NCBI GenBank assembly: GCA_025890175.1
Contig: JANPYM010000002.1
Location: 22,622-86,621 of the forward strand
Origin: Ciborinia camelliae
Taxonomy: Eukaryota; Ascomycota; Leotiomycetes; Helotiales; Sclerotiniaceae
Reading direction: 5' to 3'
Length of the DNA: 64,000 bases
Numbering within the stretch: the first letter of the stretch is position 1; every line of letters begins with the position of its first letter. Positions 13,341 to 27,811 of the stretch are shown here, piece by piece. A program made the translations under genes and the position numbers. The notes beneath the pieces are model-generated. The model was not told the origin of the DNA and did no database searches. It saw nothing but the letters and a program-made list of their open reading frames with translations.

Positions 13341-14938
13341 GCCTCTTAGTATCCTCTCCATCGTTGCCTTAAAACTTGGGTTCCATCTGAGCAATTCAAG
13401 GGCCTTTTGAAATGATATTCCAAGGGGGGAATGAAAGTGGATATGTTAATGATGGCTTTTGATGTAATTCCGATTTTGAATTATTCAAAACTTATTTGTT
13501 TGAAAATTTATAGTCCAATGATATTCATTCAACATTATTAAAAAAACGGAATCGTATAATTTCATTAAAGTTCCCTATATGTAAGATTATTCATATAGCC
13601 GTTCTACTATACATCATAATATTATATTTGTACGGTGTATACCTTCTATATATTCTTCACTTACTTTTATATAAAGTAGATGGGATGAGATGTGATTTAA
13701 TGTATAGTAACAGGCGAGATATTTGGAATAATGAAATAAGGCAGTGAAAATGGGATAGCGAGGAGCAGATGCGTTTGATGAAATATTACGATACCTAGGC
13801 ATCGAAAGTCAAAATGAATGGTTACGGTCTGAAGCTTTGAAATTGATATTCCAGGTTGTATGAGATGATTTTGTGATATCAGGACTTGAATATCTAGTGA
13901 ATATTCTAAATATTAATATCCATAATACAAATCATACATGTTCGTATTAAACACATACTGTATATATACACACCCAATGATCCCCCCTAATCTAATAATA
14001 AATTATAATCTTAACTTCAAGGAGTCCTCACTCAATCAATACCAAGAACTCATTCTGGAATCCGAGTCCGAATCTGAATCCTAAGCTCTTACACTTAAAC
14101 TCATACTCTATACTCTTCCAAGAAACTGTATTCCCTATCATAAATCCATATATGACACGGCGCTTGATGTGAAAACTACATCCCACTAAAGCGGTTAACA
14201 CTTAATCATCTACCAAACAGAATCAAAGTTGATTATAGCCTATTAGACATTGGAATGAACTCGGAAAAATCCGAATCCTCAATAGTCCATACATATTATC
14301 TGTTTCTCGATAGGTATGAGACCTTCCGCTTGCAAAGATCCCAAAACCCAAATTTCAATTTACCCATTGGAGTTTTCAACTCATTCATTGTTACACCAAA
14401 TTAGTCCTTGACATTTCATGATGATGGTACGTTAACTTCGAGGCGTATATTTAACTTCGAGTGCCGTAATATACGCCTCGAAGTAGCCTATTTTCTTCTT
14501 ACTGCCCCATTTGTAGGTTTTAGCTTCAGCTTGAAAGATCCTCGATAGTAGATGTCAGGACATTTAGTCCAATCTGCCATTCAACAACCTGAAGGTTTAT
14601 AAAGATATCTGCATCGCATCTGCAACGGTGGTATATCTAGGAACTGCGCACTGGCATGTAGTTGGAAATGCACGACGAAGCCAAGCTTGTTGAAGTACGT
14701 TTGAGGAGTCTATAAATTTTTAAAGGGTTTGGCCAATTATTTGTGCTCGAACGAGATCTAGGAATGTCAGCTGGAGGAGGATAAGTTAGATAAGTTATAG
14801 AAGCTCAGGAATTGCTAAGACGGTTTGGACTGAGCCCTCTATTGGGACTATTACTGAGGTAATGGAAGATATAATAATCGCTGAAGGCATTCTGAAGAAT
14901 ATATAGTAGAAATAATCATCTGAAATTGTACCTAACTA
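13341..14938. other. Intergenic spacer before the AT-rich island
   Basis: AT-leaning DNA with no convincing open frame. It includes a strong hairpin (separate entry). The boundary with the RIP-mutated island is taken at the TA dinucleotide before the inverted terminal repeat at 14939. Confidence 0.6.
14435..14484. repeat. 17-bp perfect inverted repeat (hairpin)
   Basis: Arms at 14435-14451 (ACTTCGAGGCGTATATT) and 14468-14484 are exact reverse complements, with a 16-nt loop. The loop repeats the AACTTCGAG start of the left arm. No gene is adjacent. It could be a small transposon remnant or a structured element. Confidence 0.85.
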
Positions 14939-14974
14939 CAGTCGAGGACAAGCAAACCTTACCTAAAAAATAAA
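14939..14974 (+). repeat. Left inverted terminal repeat, Tc1/mariner-like
   Basis: It begins CAGTCGAGGACAAGCAAACC directly after a TA (14937-14938). The same sequence occurs inverted at 32401-32436, again bordered by TA, with few differences over about 36 bp. TA target duplication with inverted termini is typical of Tc1/mariner/pogo elements. No transposase frame survives. Confidence 0.7.
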
Positions 14975-15140
14975 TTGTTATTTAATTTAATTTTTTTTAG
15001 TGTAATATATGTAGAATGATTTAGAGAATTCAAATATACAATAAAAAGTAAAATTGGATATATATTCGATTTAATATTTAATATACAAAAAGTTTCAAAA
15101 CGTTACATAACAACAATTAAGAAATTGGAACTATCGTTCA

Positions 15141-15270
15141 AACTTATATTATATTATTTTATATTATATTATATTATTTTATATTATATTATATCATTTT
15201 ATATTATATTATATCATTTTATATTATATTATATCATTTTATATTATATTATATTATTTTATATTATATA
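15141..15270. repeat. 20-bp AT minisatellite, about 6 units
   Basis: Units of the form ATATTATATTATAT(C/T)ATTTT repeat in register. It lies inside the degraded left element. Confidence 0.85.
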
Positions 15271-15672
15271 TAATAAAATACTATCATCCGAAATGATTGG
15301 ACGAAAAAGAGTTGTTAAAATAAAAATTCCAAAAAGGGAAAAGGAAAAGGTTTAAAATCATGTGATATTATTTAATATTTTATTTTTTTAGAATTTAAAT
15401 AGTATAAAATGATATTTAGATAGAGGGAAGCAAAACGAATCGAATGATATAATTAAATTATATGTAAGTGGCGTTGTTGAGCTAATATAGTTGATATAAT
15501 AGATTAAACGGTTATGTGTAATACGTGACGACAGTTTAGATTTTGAAATTTTATTTTTTAGGATTTTAAAGTCTTTTTTAATAGAAATTTAAAAATATTT
15601 TTATATTATTGAAATTAATGTAAAATTCTATATATTTTGTATTAAAAAAAAGTAAGTATTAGAATCACTATA

Positions 15673-15880
15673 GGCAATAAAGAAACAAATATATTATAAT
15701 ATGTAATGTATTTGGCTTGAAGTTTTAAAAATTATATTATAGATCAATTATATATATTTATTAGTATATGTTAGCGTTGTAATGTAAAGGTATTACAAAT
15801 GGTATATCGCGATTATATATAGTATATACACAAACATATTATAGGTATATAATTTATTTAACATTTATAATTATTTAAAG
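15673..15880 (+). repeat. RIP-degraded copy of the right-end subterminal sequence
   Basis: It aligns in the same orientation with 30215-30410 and the copy at 32197-32392. Examples are the shared ACAAATATATTATAATAT block and TAGGTATATAATTTATTTAACA here against TAGGCACGTGATTTATCCAACA there. Most differences are C-to-T or G-to-A. It suggests that a second copy of the same DNA transposon, about 1 kb long, starts at the left terminal repeat. The exact right end is unclear. Confidence 0.6.
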
Positions 15881-15964
15881 TGTTATTTAATTATATAATA
15901 TATTTTATATAAAATTATATAATTATTTATAATTTTATAAGAAAAATATTATTTTTTTATATTT

Positions 15965-16212
15965 TGTTGGGAAAATCATGTGATCTACCGGTCACGTGAC
16001 CTGCACGTGACTAGCACGTGATCGGGCACGTGACAGTTCGATTAGCATCGCGAACCTATTAGAACGCCTAATGCGTCCTAGTACGTTCTAGTACAGCATT
16101 AGACCTCTATATAATCATCTACTCTAGTATAGCTTCATTAATCAGAGATTATCAACATACACACTACAGATTAAAAATACTTTACACTTTTGAAACCACG
16201 TTGATACCAACA
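15965..16212 (+). mobile_element. Solo LTR, 248 bp, intact
   Basis: Starts TGTTGGGAAAATC and ends GATACCAACA (TG...CA). It is flanked directly by TATTT on each side (15960-15964 and 16213-16217), a 5-bp target duplication, although in AT-rich DNA this could partly be chance. Four CACGTG motifs lie at the 5' end and a TATATAA box at 16108-16114. It is the same family as the LTRs of the 6-kb element, with one extra CACGTG unit. It shows almost no RIP although its surroundings are saturated. Confidence 0.85.
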
Positions 16213-16736
16213 TATTTTTTTTTTTTGATATTATATTAATTTCTTTATTTATTATATTTAATTTATTTTATAATTTTAATATTAATAATATTATTTTTAA
16301 TTAGCTTTTTTAATATATTATATAATTTGGATTTAATTATTATATTAATTGGATTAGAATTTTTATTGATTTATTTGATTTCGACGATTTTATAATGTTT
16401 ATAAAATTAACGAAATGTTATAATATCGATTATTAATTTTTTTTTTTTAAATTATATTTAATTTTGTAAAATAGTTGTATAATGATTTGAAATTAATATA
16501 AATTATTAAAATTATATTTTGAATAAAAATATTATTAATTATATTTTTAATAGTTATTTTTAAATCAAATTTTAGAATTATTTTATAAAATTTGAAAATT
16601 AATATATTTTTTATAATTTGTTTGTATTTAATTAATAATTAATATATAATATTAGTTTTATTGTATTTGTTTATAAATATTATAATATATTTAATTTGAA
16701 ATAACAAATTTCGATTATTAACAAAAAAAGTATTAA

Positions 16737-18421
16737 TAAAAACGATTAATTGAAATAAATTGATATTAAATAGGATATAACGAAATTTTTGTATTAAATT
16801 GTTAATTTATTATTGTAAATGTTTATTTAATATTTTAATATTCTTTAATTTCAAATTAATTATTTAAATAATAATTAATAAATTATATAATGTTTTTGAT
16901 TAATATATTATTATATTATATATAATTTAAGTTTAATATAAAAAATATTGATTTTTCGATATTACAATTATATAAACTTTTTTTTGAATATTGTATAAAT
17001 TTGCAAATTCAGTTTTGATTAATTTAATATTTTTAAATTAATTTTTTTGATTTAAATAAATTGTATTATTATTTATTATAAATATTTTATTATTAAATTT
17101 TATTAAAATTTTAAATATTAATATTTTATATTTTTTAATTAAAAATTTAGCTTTTTCAAATTATTTTTGTTTTTGATTTACAAATTTTTTGTTAATAATA
17201 ATAAATATATTATTAATTTATAAATTAATAATTTCAAAAATAATATTTTTTAATATTATATATATAAAATATAAATTATAAATTGATTATTTTATTTAAA
17301 AATTTTTAATATAATATTTATAATAAATATTAAATTAATAATTTTTAGTTTTTGGAATATTATATAATAAATATATTATTTGTAATAAAAACTTTTAAAA
17401 TTTTTTATTTTCAATAAAGGTTAAATATAAAATTTTTAAATTAAATTAATTATAATTTAAATATAAATTTAATTAATATTTTGTTTATAAAAATTAATAT
17501 TATATTTTATAGTTTTTTTGATTATTATTAATATTAATATTATTTATTAATTAATATATTATGTTGTATTTTAATTAAATATATAATACCTATCTCTTAA
17601 TTAATTATATAATTAATTATATAATTTATTTATTTAATTAAATATATTAATTAATTAATTAAATAATTAATAAATTATATATTTATTTAATTATACAGGG
17701 TATAATTAAATGTACGGTACGGTAGTACGAACTACGCGAACACGTGCCTAGTACGATCATTCGAATCGTACAGGGTTCTTTCAGAATTCGAAACGCCGCA
17801 TTAGGAAAGGTTGATTCTTTGTTCGATTTTCCATTGGAAAAAGCAATATAGTGGGGCATTTCATTTTCGATACTATAATTTTCAATCAAATATAATCAAT
17901 AGAATCAAAATACTATTAATATAATACGTTTATCTCTTATTTAATTAATTAATCGTGATCTAGAACCTAGCCTACGTTCCCTGCGCCACGCATATACCCC
18001 TGCATATGCGTAGCATGTGACCTGTACGACTTGCAACTTGCAACATATTATATTGTAAATAATTGTATAAGAATTGTATTTTTGTTTTTATTTTATTATA
18101 TTTAAATAATTAATTAAAATTTAAAATATATTTTATTAATTTTGATATATTTAATTTTATTAATAAATTATAAATTGAAAATTTTAATATTTAATAATAT
18201 ATTTTTTAATAAAATAAATTTGAATATTTTATTTTTTATTAATTTATCAATTTTCTTTTATTTCGATTTTATATAAATTAATAAATTTATTAAATATAAT
18301 ATAAATATTACAATTATAACAAAAATAAATTTTTTATTCAATTTATTAAAATAAAAATTAAAAATCTTTTTATTATTTTTTTTATTTAATAAAAAATAAA
18401 CAAAAATATTAATAATAAATA
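16737..18421. repeat. Gap-flanking duplication, copy 1 (1,685 bp)
   Basis: Nearly identical to 18432-20117 in direct orientation; the only difference I found is one T in a homopolymer near 17394/19090. It ends exactly at the N run. RIP-saturated duplicates that agree this closely are best explained as two contig ends carrying the same locus. Confidence 0.9.
17697..18045. repeat. Normal-composition patch inside the AT island
   Basis: Two unmutated stretches (about 17697-17890 and 17960-18045) sit in otherwise near-pure AT sequence and recur at 19393-19741 in the duplicated copy. They hold several GTACG motifs resembling those in the 36.5-kb LTR, and the patch starts TGTACGG and ends GCAACA. 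It might be an LTR of another family, but no target duplication is visible. The 68-aa open frame on the minus strand here is not credible. Confidence 0.5.
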
Positions 18422-18431
18422 NNNNNNNNNN
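18422..18431. other. Assembly gap (10 N)
   Basis: Ten N, a placeholder for a gap of unknown size, placed exactly between two near-identical copies. Confidence 0.99.
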
Positions 18432-20117
18432 TAAAAACGATTAATTGAAATAAATTGATATTAAATAGGATATAACGAAATTTTTGTATTAAATTGTTAA
18501 TTTATTATTGTAAATGTTTATTTAATATTTTAATATTCTTTAATTTCAAATTAATTATTTAAATAATAATTAATAAATTATATAATGTTTTTGATTAATA
18601 TATTATTATATTATATATAATTTAAGTTTAATATAAAAAATATTGATTTTTCGATATTACAATTATATAAACTTTTTTTTGAATATTGTATAAATTTGCA
18701 AATTCAGTTTTGATTAATTTAATATTTTTAAATTAATTTTTTTGATTTAAATAAATTGTATTATTATTTATTATAAATATTTTATTATTAAATTTTATTA
18801 AAATTTTAAATATTAATATTTTATATTTTTTAATTAAAAATTTAGCTTTTTCAAATTATTTTTGTTTTTGATTTACAAATTTTTTGTTAATAATAATAAA
18901 TATATTATTAATTTATAAATTAATAATTTCAAAAATAATATTTTTTAATATTATATATATAAAATATAAATTATAAATTGATTATTTTATTTAAAAATTT
19001 TTAATATAATATTTATAATAAATATTAAATTAATAATTTTTAGTTTTTGGAATATTATATAATAAATATATTATTTGTAATAAAAACTTTTTAAAATTTT
19101 TTATTTTCAATAAAGGTTAAATATAAAATTTTTAAATTAAATTAATTATAATTTAAATATAAATTTAATTAATATTTTGTTTATAAAAATTAATATTATA
19201 TTTTATAGTTTTTTTGATTATTATTAATATTAATATTATTTATTAATTAATATATTATGTTGTATTTTAATTAAATATATAATACCTATCTCTTAATTAA
19301 TTATATAATTAATTATATAATTTATTTATTTAATTAAATATATTAATTAATTAATTAAATAATTAATAAATTATATATTTATTTAATTATACAGGGTATA
19401 ATTAAATGTACGGTACGGTAGTACGAACTACGCGAACACGTGCCTAGTACGATCATTCGAATCGTACAGGGTTCTTTCAGAATTCGAAACGCCGCATTAG
19501 GAAAGGTTGATTCTTTGTTCGATTTTCCATTGGAAAAAGCAATATAGTGGGGCATTTCATTTTCGATACTATAATTTTCAATCAAATATAATCAATAGAA
19601 TCAAAATACTATTAATATAATACGTTTATCTCTTATTTAATTAATTAATCGTGATCTAGAACCTAGCCTACGTTCCCTGCGCCACGCATATACCCCTGCA
19701 TATGCGTAGCATGTGACCTGTACGACTTGCAACTTGCAACATATTATATTGTAAATAATTGTATAAGAATTGTATTTTTGTTTTTATTTTATTATATTTA
19801 AATAATTAATTAAAATTTAAAATATATTTTATTAATTTTGATATATTTAATTTTATTAATAAATTATAAATTGAAAATTTTAATATTTAATAATATATTT
19901 TTTAATAAAATAAATTTGAATATTTTATTTTTTATTAATTTATCAATTTTCTTTTATTTCGATTTTATATAAATTAATAAATTTATTAAATATAATATAA
20001 ATATTACAATTATAACAAAAATAAATTTTTTATTCAATTTATTAAAATAAAAATTAAAAATCTTTTTATTATTTTTTTTATTTAATAAAAAATAAACAAA
20101 AATATTAATAATAAATA
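18432..20117. repeat. Gap-flanking duplication, copy 2 (1,686 bp)
   Basis: Matches 16737-18421. Unlike copy 1, it continues past 20117 into unique AT-rich sequence, as expected if two overlapping contigs were scaffolded without merging. Confidence 0.9.
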
Positions 20118-22046
20118 TTAAATTATTATTATTTATTTATAAAATTTATATATTTATAATATTTTGCAAATAATATATAAATAAAATAATAATTATTAAT
20201 TAGGATAATTAAATTTTTTAATTTGATTAAAATAAATTATTATTTAAAAATTAATTTTATTCAATTAATTTCTATTATTAAAATAATTTTATTAAAATAA
20301 ATTTAAATTCGATAAAACTATTAATTAATTATATTATATAAATTTTATTTATTATATTAAATAATTTAAATAACTTTATTTATTTATTAATACAATTATT
20401 TTCTTTTTTTTAAATTAACATTTTAATATTTAAAAATAAATTATATATTAATTCCATATTTAATTTATTTTATTGTTTTAAAATATTTAATATTATTTAT
20501 TTAATTTTCAATTTATATAATTTATTTATAATCTTTTTAATAATTTTTAATTATTATAATATCAATAATATTAAAATATTAAATTTATTTATTTAAAAAT
20601 ATATTTCAAAAAATTAAAAAAATCAAAATTAAAATATCAAATTTTACCAAATTATTAATAATTTTAATAATTATTTATAATTTTATTTTTTAATTGTTTT
20701 TAATTTTTTAATTTTTTTATTAATAATATTATATATTTATTATAACATAAAATAATAACATTTAATAATTTTGATAAACTAATATATTTCAATTAATATA
20801 TTTTTAATTTTAATTAATATTATATTAATATATTAAATAAATTTTTTATTAACAAAATTTTTATTAATATTATAAACAATATAATTTAAAAATTTTATAT
20901 ATATATTTATCTAATATTTTTTTAAAATATTTTAGATATAACAAATATTAATATTATTAAATTATTAAATTATTTAAAATTAAATTTTTTTATTAATTAT
21001 ATAAAAAATAAATTTCTTTTTAATATAAAAAATATTTATTATAATTAAATAATTAAGATTAATATTTTTATAAAAATTAAATTTAAATTTTTTAAAAAAT
21101 TTTCTATATTTTTAATAATATTTACAAAATCTAATAAAATTCTTTAAATTATTTTAAATAATATTTTTATATTTTGTTTTCTAAAATACCTAATAAAAAC
21201 AATAAATTAATAAATATCCAAAATATTTATAAAAATATTTCAAATTTATATCTATTAAATAATAATTATTAATCTCAATAAAATTTTAAATAAAACTTTA
21301 TAATTAAATTTTTTAGAATAAAAAAATATAATTGTTTTTTTAAAATATCGAATATATATTTATTAATAAAATTAAAATATTTTAAATATTATTAAAATAA
21401 ATTTTGTATTTATTTATATTAATTAATAATAACAAAAATAATATATTAATTTTTATTATATAAAACTTAATAATTTCAAAAAATAAATAAAAATTAATAA
21501 AACTAATTAATACTATTTATTTAATATTAAAAACAAATTTAGTAATATTAATTTTAATTAAATTGATATTAATATTTTTAAATATATATTTATAAATCAA
21601 ATATTATTCTTATTTTATTATTAAATATTATATTATATTAAAATCAATTATAATATTACAAAACTTTTGATTATTATATTTAATTATATAAATCTTAAAA
21701 ACGATTTCGAGAATATTAAAAAAAAAGAATTATATAAAACCAATATTATTAATTAAAATATATACAAAAAATTAATTAAAAAGATTTATTATAATTGTTT
21801 TATTATTAATTGATTTATAAAAAATAAAGAATATATTAAATTTTTTATTTTTATTAAAATTCAATTTATATTATTTAAAGAAAATATTAATTTTATTATT
21901 AATAATATTTTATAAAATTGATTTTTTATAATTTAAAAAAAATTGTTTAAATATTTTGTTAAATTTATTATTTAATTCAAAATATTTTGTTTTAAATTTT
22001 TGTTTTAATATATTTTGTTTTTTTTTATTATATTTAATAAACTAAT

Positions 22047-22281
22047 TGTTGGTATCAACGTGGTTTCAAAAGTGTAAAGTACTTTCAATCTGTAGTGTAT
22101 GTTGATAATCTCTGATTCATGAAGCTATACTAGAGTAAATGATTATATAGAGGTCTAATGCTGTACTAGAACGTACTAGGACGCACTAAACATTTTAATA
22201 GGTTTGCGATGTTAGTCGAATCGTTACGTGCTTGATTACGTGCAGGTTACATAATCGATAGGTTATATAATTTCTTTAACA
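22047..22281 (-). repeat. 3' LTR of the 6-kb retrotransposon
   Basis: On the plus strand it starts TGTTGGTATCAACGTGG. The left part is intact; from about 22185 rightward it differs from the other LTR by C-to-T and G-to-A changes (for example TTACATAATCGATAGG for TCACGTGACCGGTAGG). Confidence 0.9.
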
Positions 22282-25200
22282 TTAAGGACTTTTTCTAAAA
22301 TTACAATAAGTTTTTATATATCCAAAATTGTGTATCACATACAAACCTTTCCTTTCTCTATTCTAATTACGCTTTATTTATTAAAATTTTTTAATATTTA
22401 TTTTATTAATATTAATAAAATCTTTTAATATCAAATATAGCTTTTTTTTCGTTATAACATTAATCAGATTTGTATTTTCGTTAATTTATCTAATTTTAGT
22501 AATTTTTTTTTGTTTATAAAATTATTAAAAAAATATAATATTAATTATAAATCTTTTTTTTATTATTAAGCTAAGCTTAATTAATAAGTTGAAAAATAAT
22601 TTGGAATTAGTATATAATATCAATAATATTTGTAATTGTAATTATAATATAATATTAATAATTTTTTTAATTACAATTTTAATATCAAATTTATATATAA
22701 ATCTATAAAATTTTAAAATTAAAATATTTTTGATAACTCATTTATATTTAACTAATAATTAATATATAATATTAACTTTTTTATATTTATTAATAAAAAT
22801 AATTACGAATTTTATTTATAATAATATATTAATATTATTAACAAACAATATATTAATAAAAATAATTATATTAAATAAATCGAGATCAAAAAATACAAAA
22901 TTAAGCCCTTTTTTCGAATTATTTATTTACCATTAAAGTTTTTTGTTTAACTTTTTAATATTCTTTTCTTCTAAATTTATTATTTAAACAATAACAAAAA
23001 GATTATAAAAAACTTTTGGTTAACAAATTATTACAAAATACATTTTTTGAATATATTATTTAATATACTATTTTTTCGAAATAATTAATTTTTGTATTTT
23101 TTCTCTAGTTTTTTGTATATCCGTCTATTTAGTTTCTATTAATTGTAAATTATTATATTGTTTTTTTTAATTAAAATAAATATTTTTATTATAAAAAGTA
23201 ATTAGATTATTATTGAATTCTAATAATATCGATTTTATTAATTTTTTGCAATTTTTTGTAAAAAATTTGGTTTATATTAATTTCATTTATTTTTTTTTTG
23301 TAAAAACTTTATTATTAATAATAAAAATATTATTAATTTGTAAATTAATTAAATTGAAATTATATTTATTTATATAAAATAAACAAAAATTATAAATAAA
23401 TTATATTATTTAAAATTTGTTTATATAATAATTATAATAAATATTAAATCAATAGTTTCTAATCTTTAATACATTATAAAACAGTTTTATAATTTATAAA
23501 ATAATATTCGATTTTAATTTCATTTTAAATAATAAATATATATAAAATAAACAATAAAAATTTATAATAAATTATATATAAACTTAAATAATATTTCGAA
23601 AATAAATTGAAACAATAAGGATACTTACTGTTAAAACTAATAATATACATTAACTAACTTTTTAAATCATAAATAATTAAATAAAAACAATAATCTTTCC
23701 TTAATCTTTATATATTTAAACTACTAATCACAATTTTGAATAAGTTTTATTAATATTTTTATTCTTAATTATATTAATAAACTTTGAATTAAAAATTTTG
23801 ATCCCCTAAAATATCTATTTCAAAAAAACGATTTTGAATATATCGTTTTTAATAAACTTATTAACTTTTATATAATATAATTTTATATATATAAAAAAAA
23901 AAATATTATTATTAATAAACAATTTATTTTATAATTCCAAATAATTAATTTTTTATTAAAATTCTTTATCCTATAAAAATATATATAATTAAAATTTCTA
24001 ATTATTTATAATATTAATTTGATTTTGTAATTTGTTTTATATATATTTATAAAATTGTATTCATAATTTTGGATTAGGGAATAATATTAAAAATTATAAT
24101 ATTGAAAAATATAATATTGTTAAGATTATAATTTGTAATATAATTTTAATATGTTAAAATAAAAAAATATATTTGAATTTATTATAAAAAACAAAATTAA
24201 TATTTAATTCATTCAATTTCGATTTTTAATAAAATAATTATATTATAATTATTTTAAATTCTGTTAATTTATTTAATAAATTAATTTTATATATTTTGTT
24301 ATTTATTAATAATAATATAAATAATTTAGTTTATTTATTTATAATAATATTTTTACTTTTTTTTTATATAAATATATTGAAATTTAAAAATAATTTATAT
24401 ATTATAAAAATTAATAAACTATTTTTTTTTTATAAAATATTTATAATTTATTGTTAAATTTTAATTTTGTAAATTTTTTTTATAATTTTTTGAATTATAA
24501 TAATTTTTTAAAATATTATGGCAATAAATAGGTTATTGTTAATTATTTAGGAATATATTTTAAATATAAAAAATATAAAAATAAAACTATTTAGTTTTGC
24601 AATATTGTTAATCGTTTTAATAATTATTTAAAATATTAATTTTTTTAAAATTTTTAAATTTGTTAGTTTTTTAAAGATAATAATATATATATAATGAAAT
24701 GGGTAATAATAATATTTTATAATTCTAATAAAATTGTAAGTTTTAATTGATATATATTTTGTAGTGATTTTTATAAATATTATATTTTGTTTAAATTTTT
24801 TATTAACAAAATTTTTTTTAATATTATAAATAATATAATTTGGTAATTTAAAATAAATATTTAGTTAATATTTTTTTAATATATTTTATATATATTTTAT
24901 TAATATATTATTAAATTATTAAATAGTTTAAAAACGAATTAATTCGTTTATAATGTAAAGTATTAATTTGTTTTTAATATATATTATATTTATAAAAATA
25001 AAATAATTAAATTTAATATTATTTTGTAATATAAATTTGAAATATTCTAATAACTTTTTGTATAATTAATAATATATATAATATTTAATAAAATATTTAA
25101 TATTTGTAATGTTTTTATTATATTCTGTATATTTAAAAATTTATTAAAACTTTTATATCAAAAAATAATTAAAACGATAATATAAATAATAAAGCTTAAT

Positions 25201-27811
25201 ATTAATAAAATAATAATTGTTTTTTATAATAGTTTTTTGTATAAATATAATAAAACAAATTTTTTATAATAAAAAAATATAATTGTTATATTGAATAATA
25301 AAATATTTTCGTTTTAAAATAATTAATATATTAATAAAATTATTAAAAAAATATTTTATTTTGTTTATATTTATTAAATTAAAAAAAAACGGGATATTAG
25401 TTTGAATAATATAAAATTTAATAATTTTGAAAAATAATTAAAATAAAAATAAATTAATAAATAATATTATATTTATATTAAAATTAATATTAATAGTTTT
25501 TATTATTTTTTTGTTAATTTTATTTTTAAAAAACTTTTATTAAATTAAATATTAATTATATTTAATTATAAAACGTTTTATAATATTTGTATTAATTATA
25601 ATACTATAGAATTTGTTTTTGTTATATTAAAAAATAACTATAAACTGTTTTTAAATTTTATTAATAATAATATAAAGAATTATATAATTTAATAATTTTA
25701 TAAGAATTTCTTAAAATTAAATAAATTTTAATATTATAAAATAAGTTTTTTTAAGTTTATCCTTATTTTCATTTTGAAAATCCAATTTTAAAAAGAAAAT
25801 ATTAATATTCTTATTATTAAAATCTTTAAATTTACTTTTAAAAAATTTTTCTTTATAATTAATAAAAAATAAATCAAAACGTTTATTAAACATATTATTA
25901 TTTTTATTTTTAAACTTTTTTCAATATTTATATCAGAATTTTTTTTATTTTTTCTTTAAATAATTTATTAATCTGTATTTATCTTTTTTGCAAATTTAAT
26001 ATTTTTTATTTTTTTGTAATTAATATAATCGATTTTTCGAATTAACATAAAGATTATTATTATTACAATATTTGCAATCTGTAAACAATATTAAATTGAT
26101 TAATATTTTCAAATAGATTTTCTTTTATATATTTATTAATTATTTGAATTAATTGATAAAATTTATAATATTAAATTTTGAATTATAATAAATATATAAA
26201 CAAACTTTAATATTTTTATAAATTATAATAAATTTATTATAAAAAAATTCTAAATAACAAAATTTAAAATCGAAATATTATTAAAACTATTATAATTTTT
26301 TAATAAAAATTAAAAAATATTTATTAAACATTTTGTTATTATATTTAATTTATTTAATATATTTCAATAATATTTATTTCCCTCAAAATTATATTTAATA
26401 TAATTATAAAGTTTTATAAATATTATTAATAAATTTTTTTTTATAATATAATAAAAAATCAAAATATTGTTTTTAAATATTAAAAAAAAAACTTTAAAAA
26501 ATAGATTTTTCGATATTTTTGTATATTGTACGATTTTATAAAAAATTAAAAGTTTGTAATCGAAATTATTGTTTTTTTTGTTATATTTTTTTTCAAATAA
26601 ATAGAATTTCTAAAAATTGATTAGGATTTATATATTTGAAATTATAAATATATAAAAATTGTTTTTAATCTTATTATTTTATTTATAATATTCGTTTTTA
26701 TTATTATTATTATTAAAATTATAATCAAAATTGTTTAAATTGTTATTATTATTATTCTTACAATTATATTTCAACTTTTTATTATTTTTTTTTTATTTAA
26801 AATTTATATAAATTTAATAAAAAACATTATTAAATCGAAATTTTAATATAAAAATGTTTTTATTTTTTAAATATTCTTTTATTTGCTTTTTTATTTATAA
26901 TATATATTCGATATTTTATACAATTTAATAAAGAATTATAATTGAGTCAATTTTAATAATCTGAATATAAATGTTTTAAATACAAAATATTTTCTGAAAT
27001 TATTGTAAATAGATTTTTTTAACAATTTTAAGTTTTATAACTATAAACATATTAAAATTATTATAAAAAATATCGATAAAATCTTTATTATAAATATTCT
27101 TCTTTTTATATTATTTATATTTAAACTTAATATATAAAATAAATTCATTAAAATTAATATCACAAAATTTAGATAATCCCTACACTTCCACAAACTATTT
27201 TATAAAATATACCTCATCATTAATTTACAAATTGCAAAACTTAATAAATATAATTAATATCGTTAATACCAATATATTTTTAAAATAATTATTATTTATA
27301 AAAATAAATAAATAATAAATAATTTTTAATAAAAAAAATAATTATAAATAATAAAATAAAATTGCAAAATAAAAAAAAATAGTTTTTTGTATATAATACT
27401 ACATAAAGAATATATAATAAATACAGATTGTAATTATAAATAGTTTAAATATTATTTTTTATATTTTTAATTCGCTAATTTGTTTTAAAAATAAAAAAAA
27501 TAATACTTTTAATATTTTAATAAAAACTAATACCTTTGTTATTGAAAATTTAAACTTTTTAAATATAATTTTTAATTACAATAATATAAAATATATTCTT
27601 AAACAAAACAAATTTCGAATTAAAAGTATAATTAATCTTTACTTTTTAATTTTGATTTTATTAAAATAATATAATCAATATTATTATAATAATATAATTA
27701 TTTAATATTTATAATTTTTTTAAATTATATACCAATCTTAAATTCTACAAAAAATCATAATATTTTTTTAATAAAAACCTAAGGTTTTTAATTTATAATA
27801 TTATTAATTAA

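Noticed and set aside
17683..17889. 68-aa frame on the minus strand, repeated at 19379-19585
   Set aside because: Chance frame in an unmutated patch of the transposon island; its duplication is the gap artefact, not a gene family.
17711..18045. Possible second LTR family (TG...CA, 335 bp)
   Set aside because: Flanking pentamers do not match and the middle is AT-saturated, so the ends may be coincidental.
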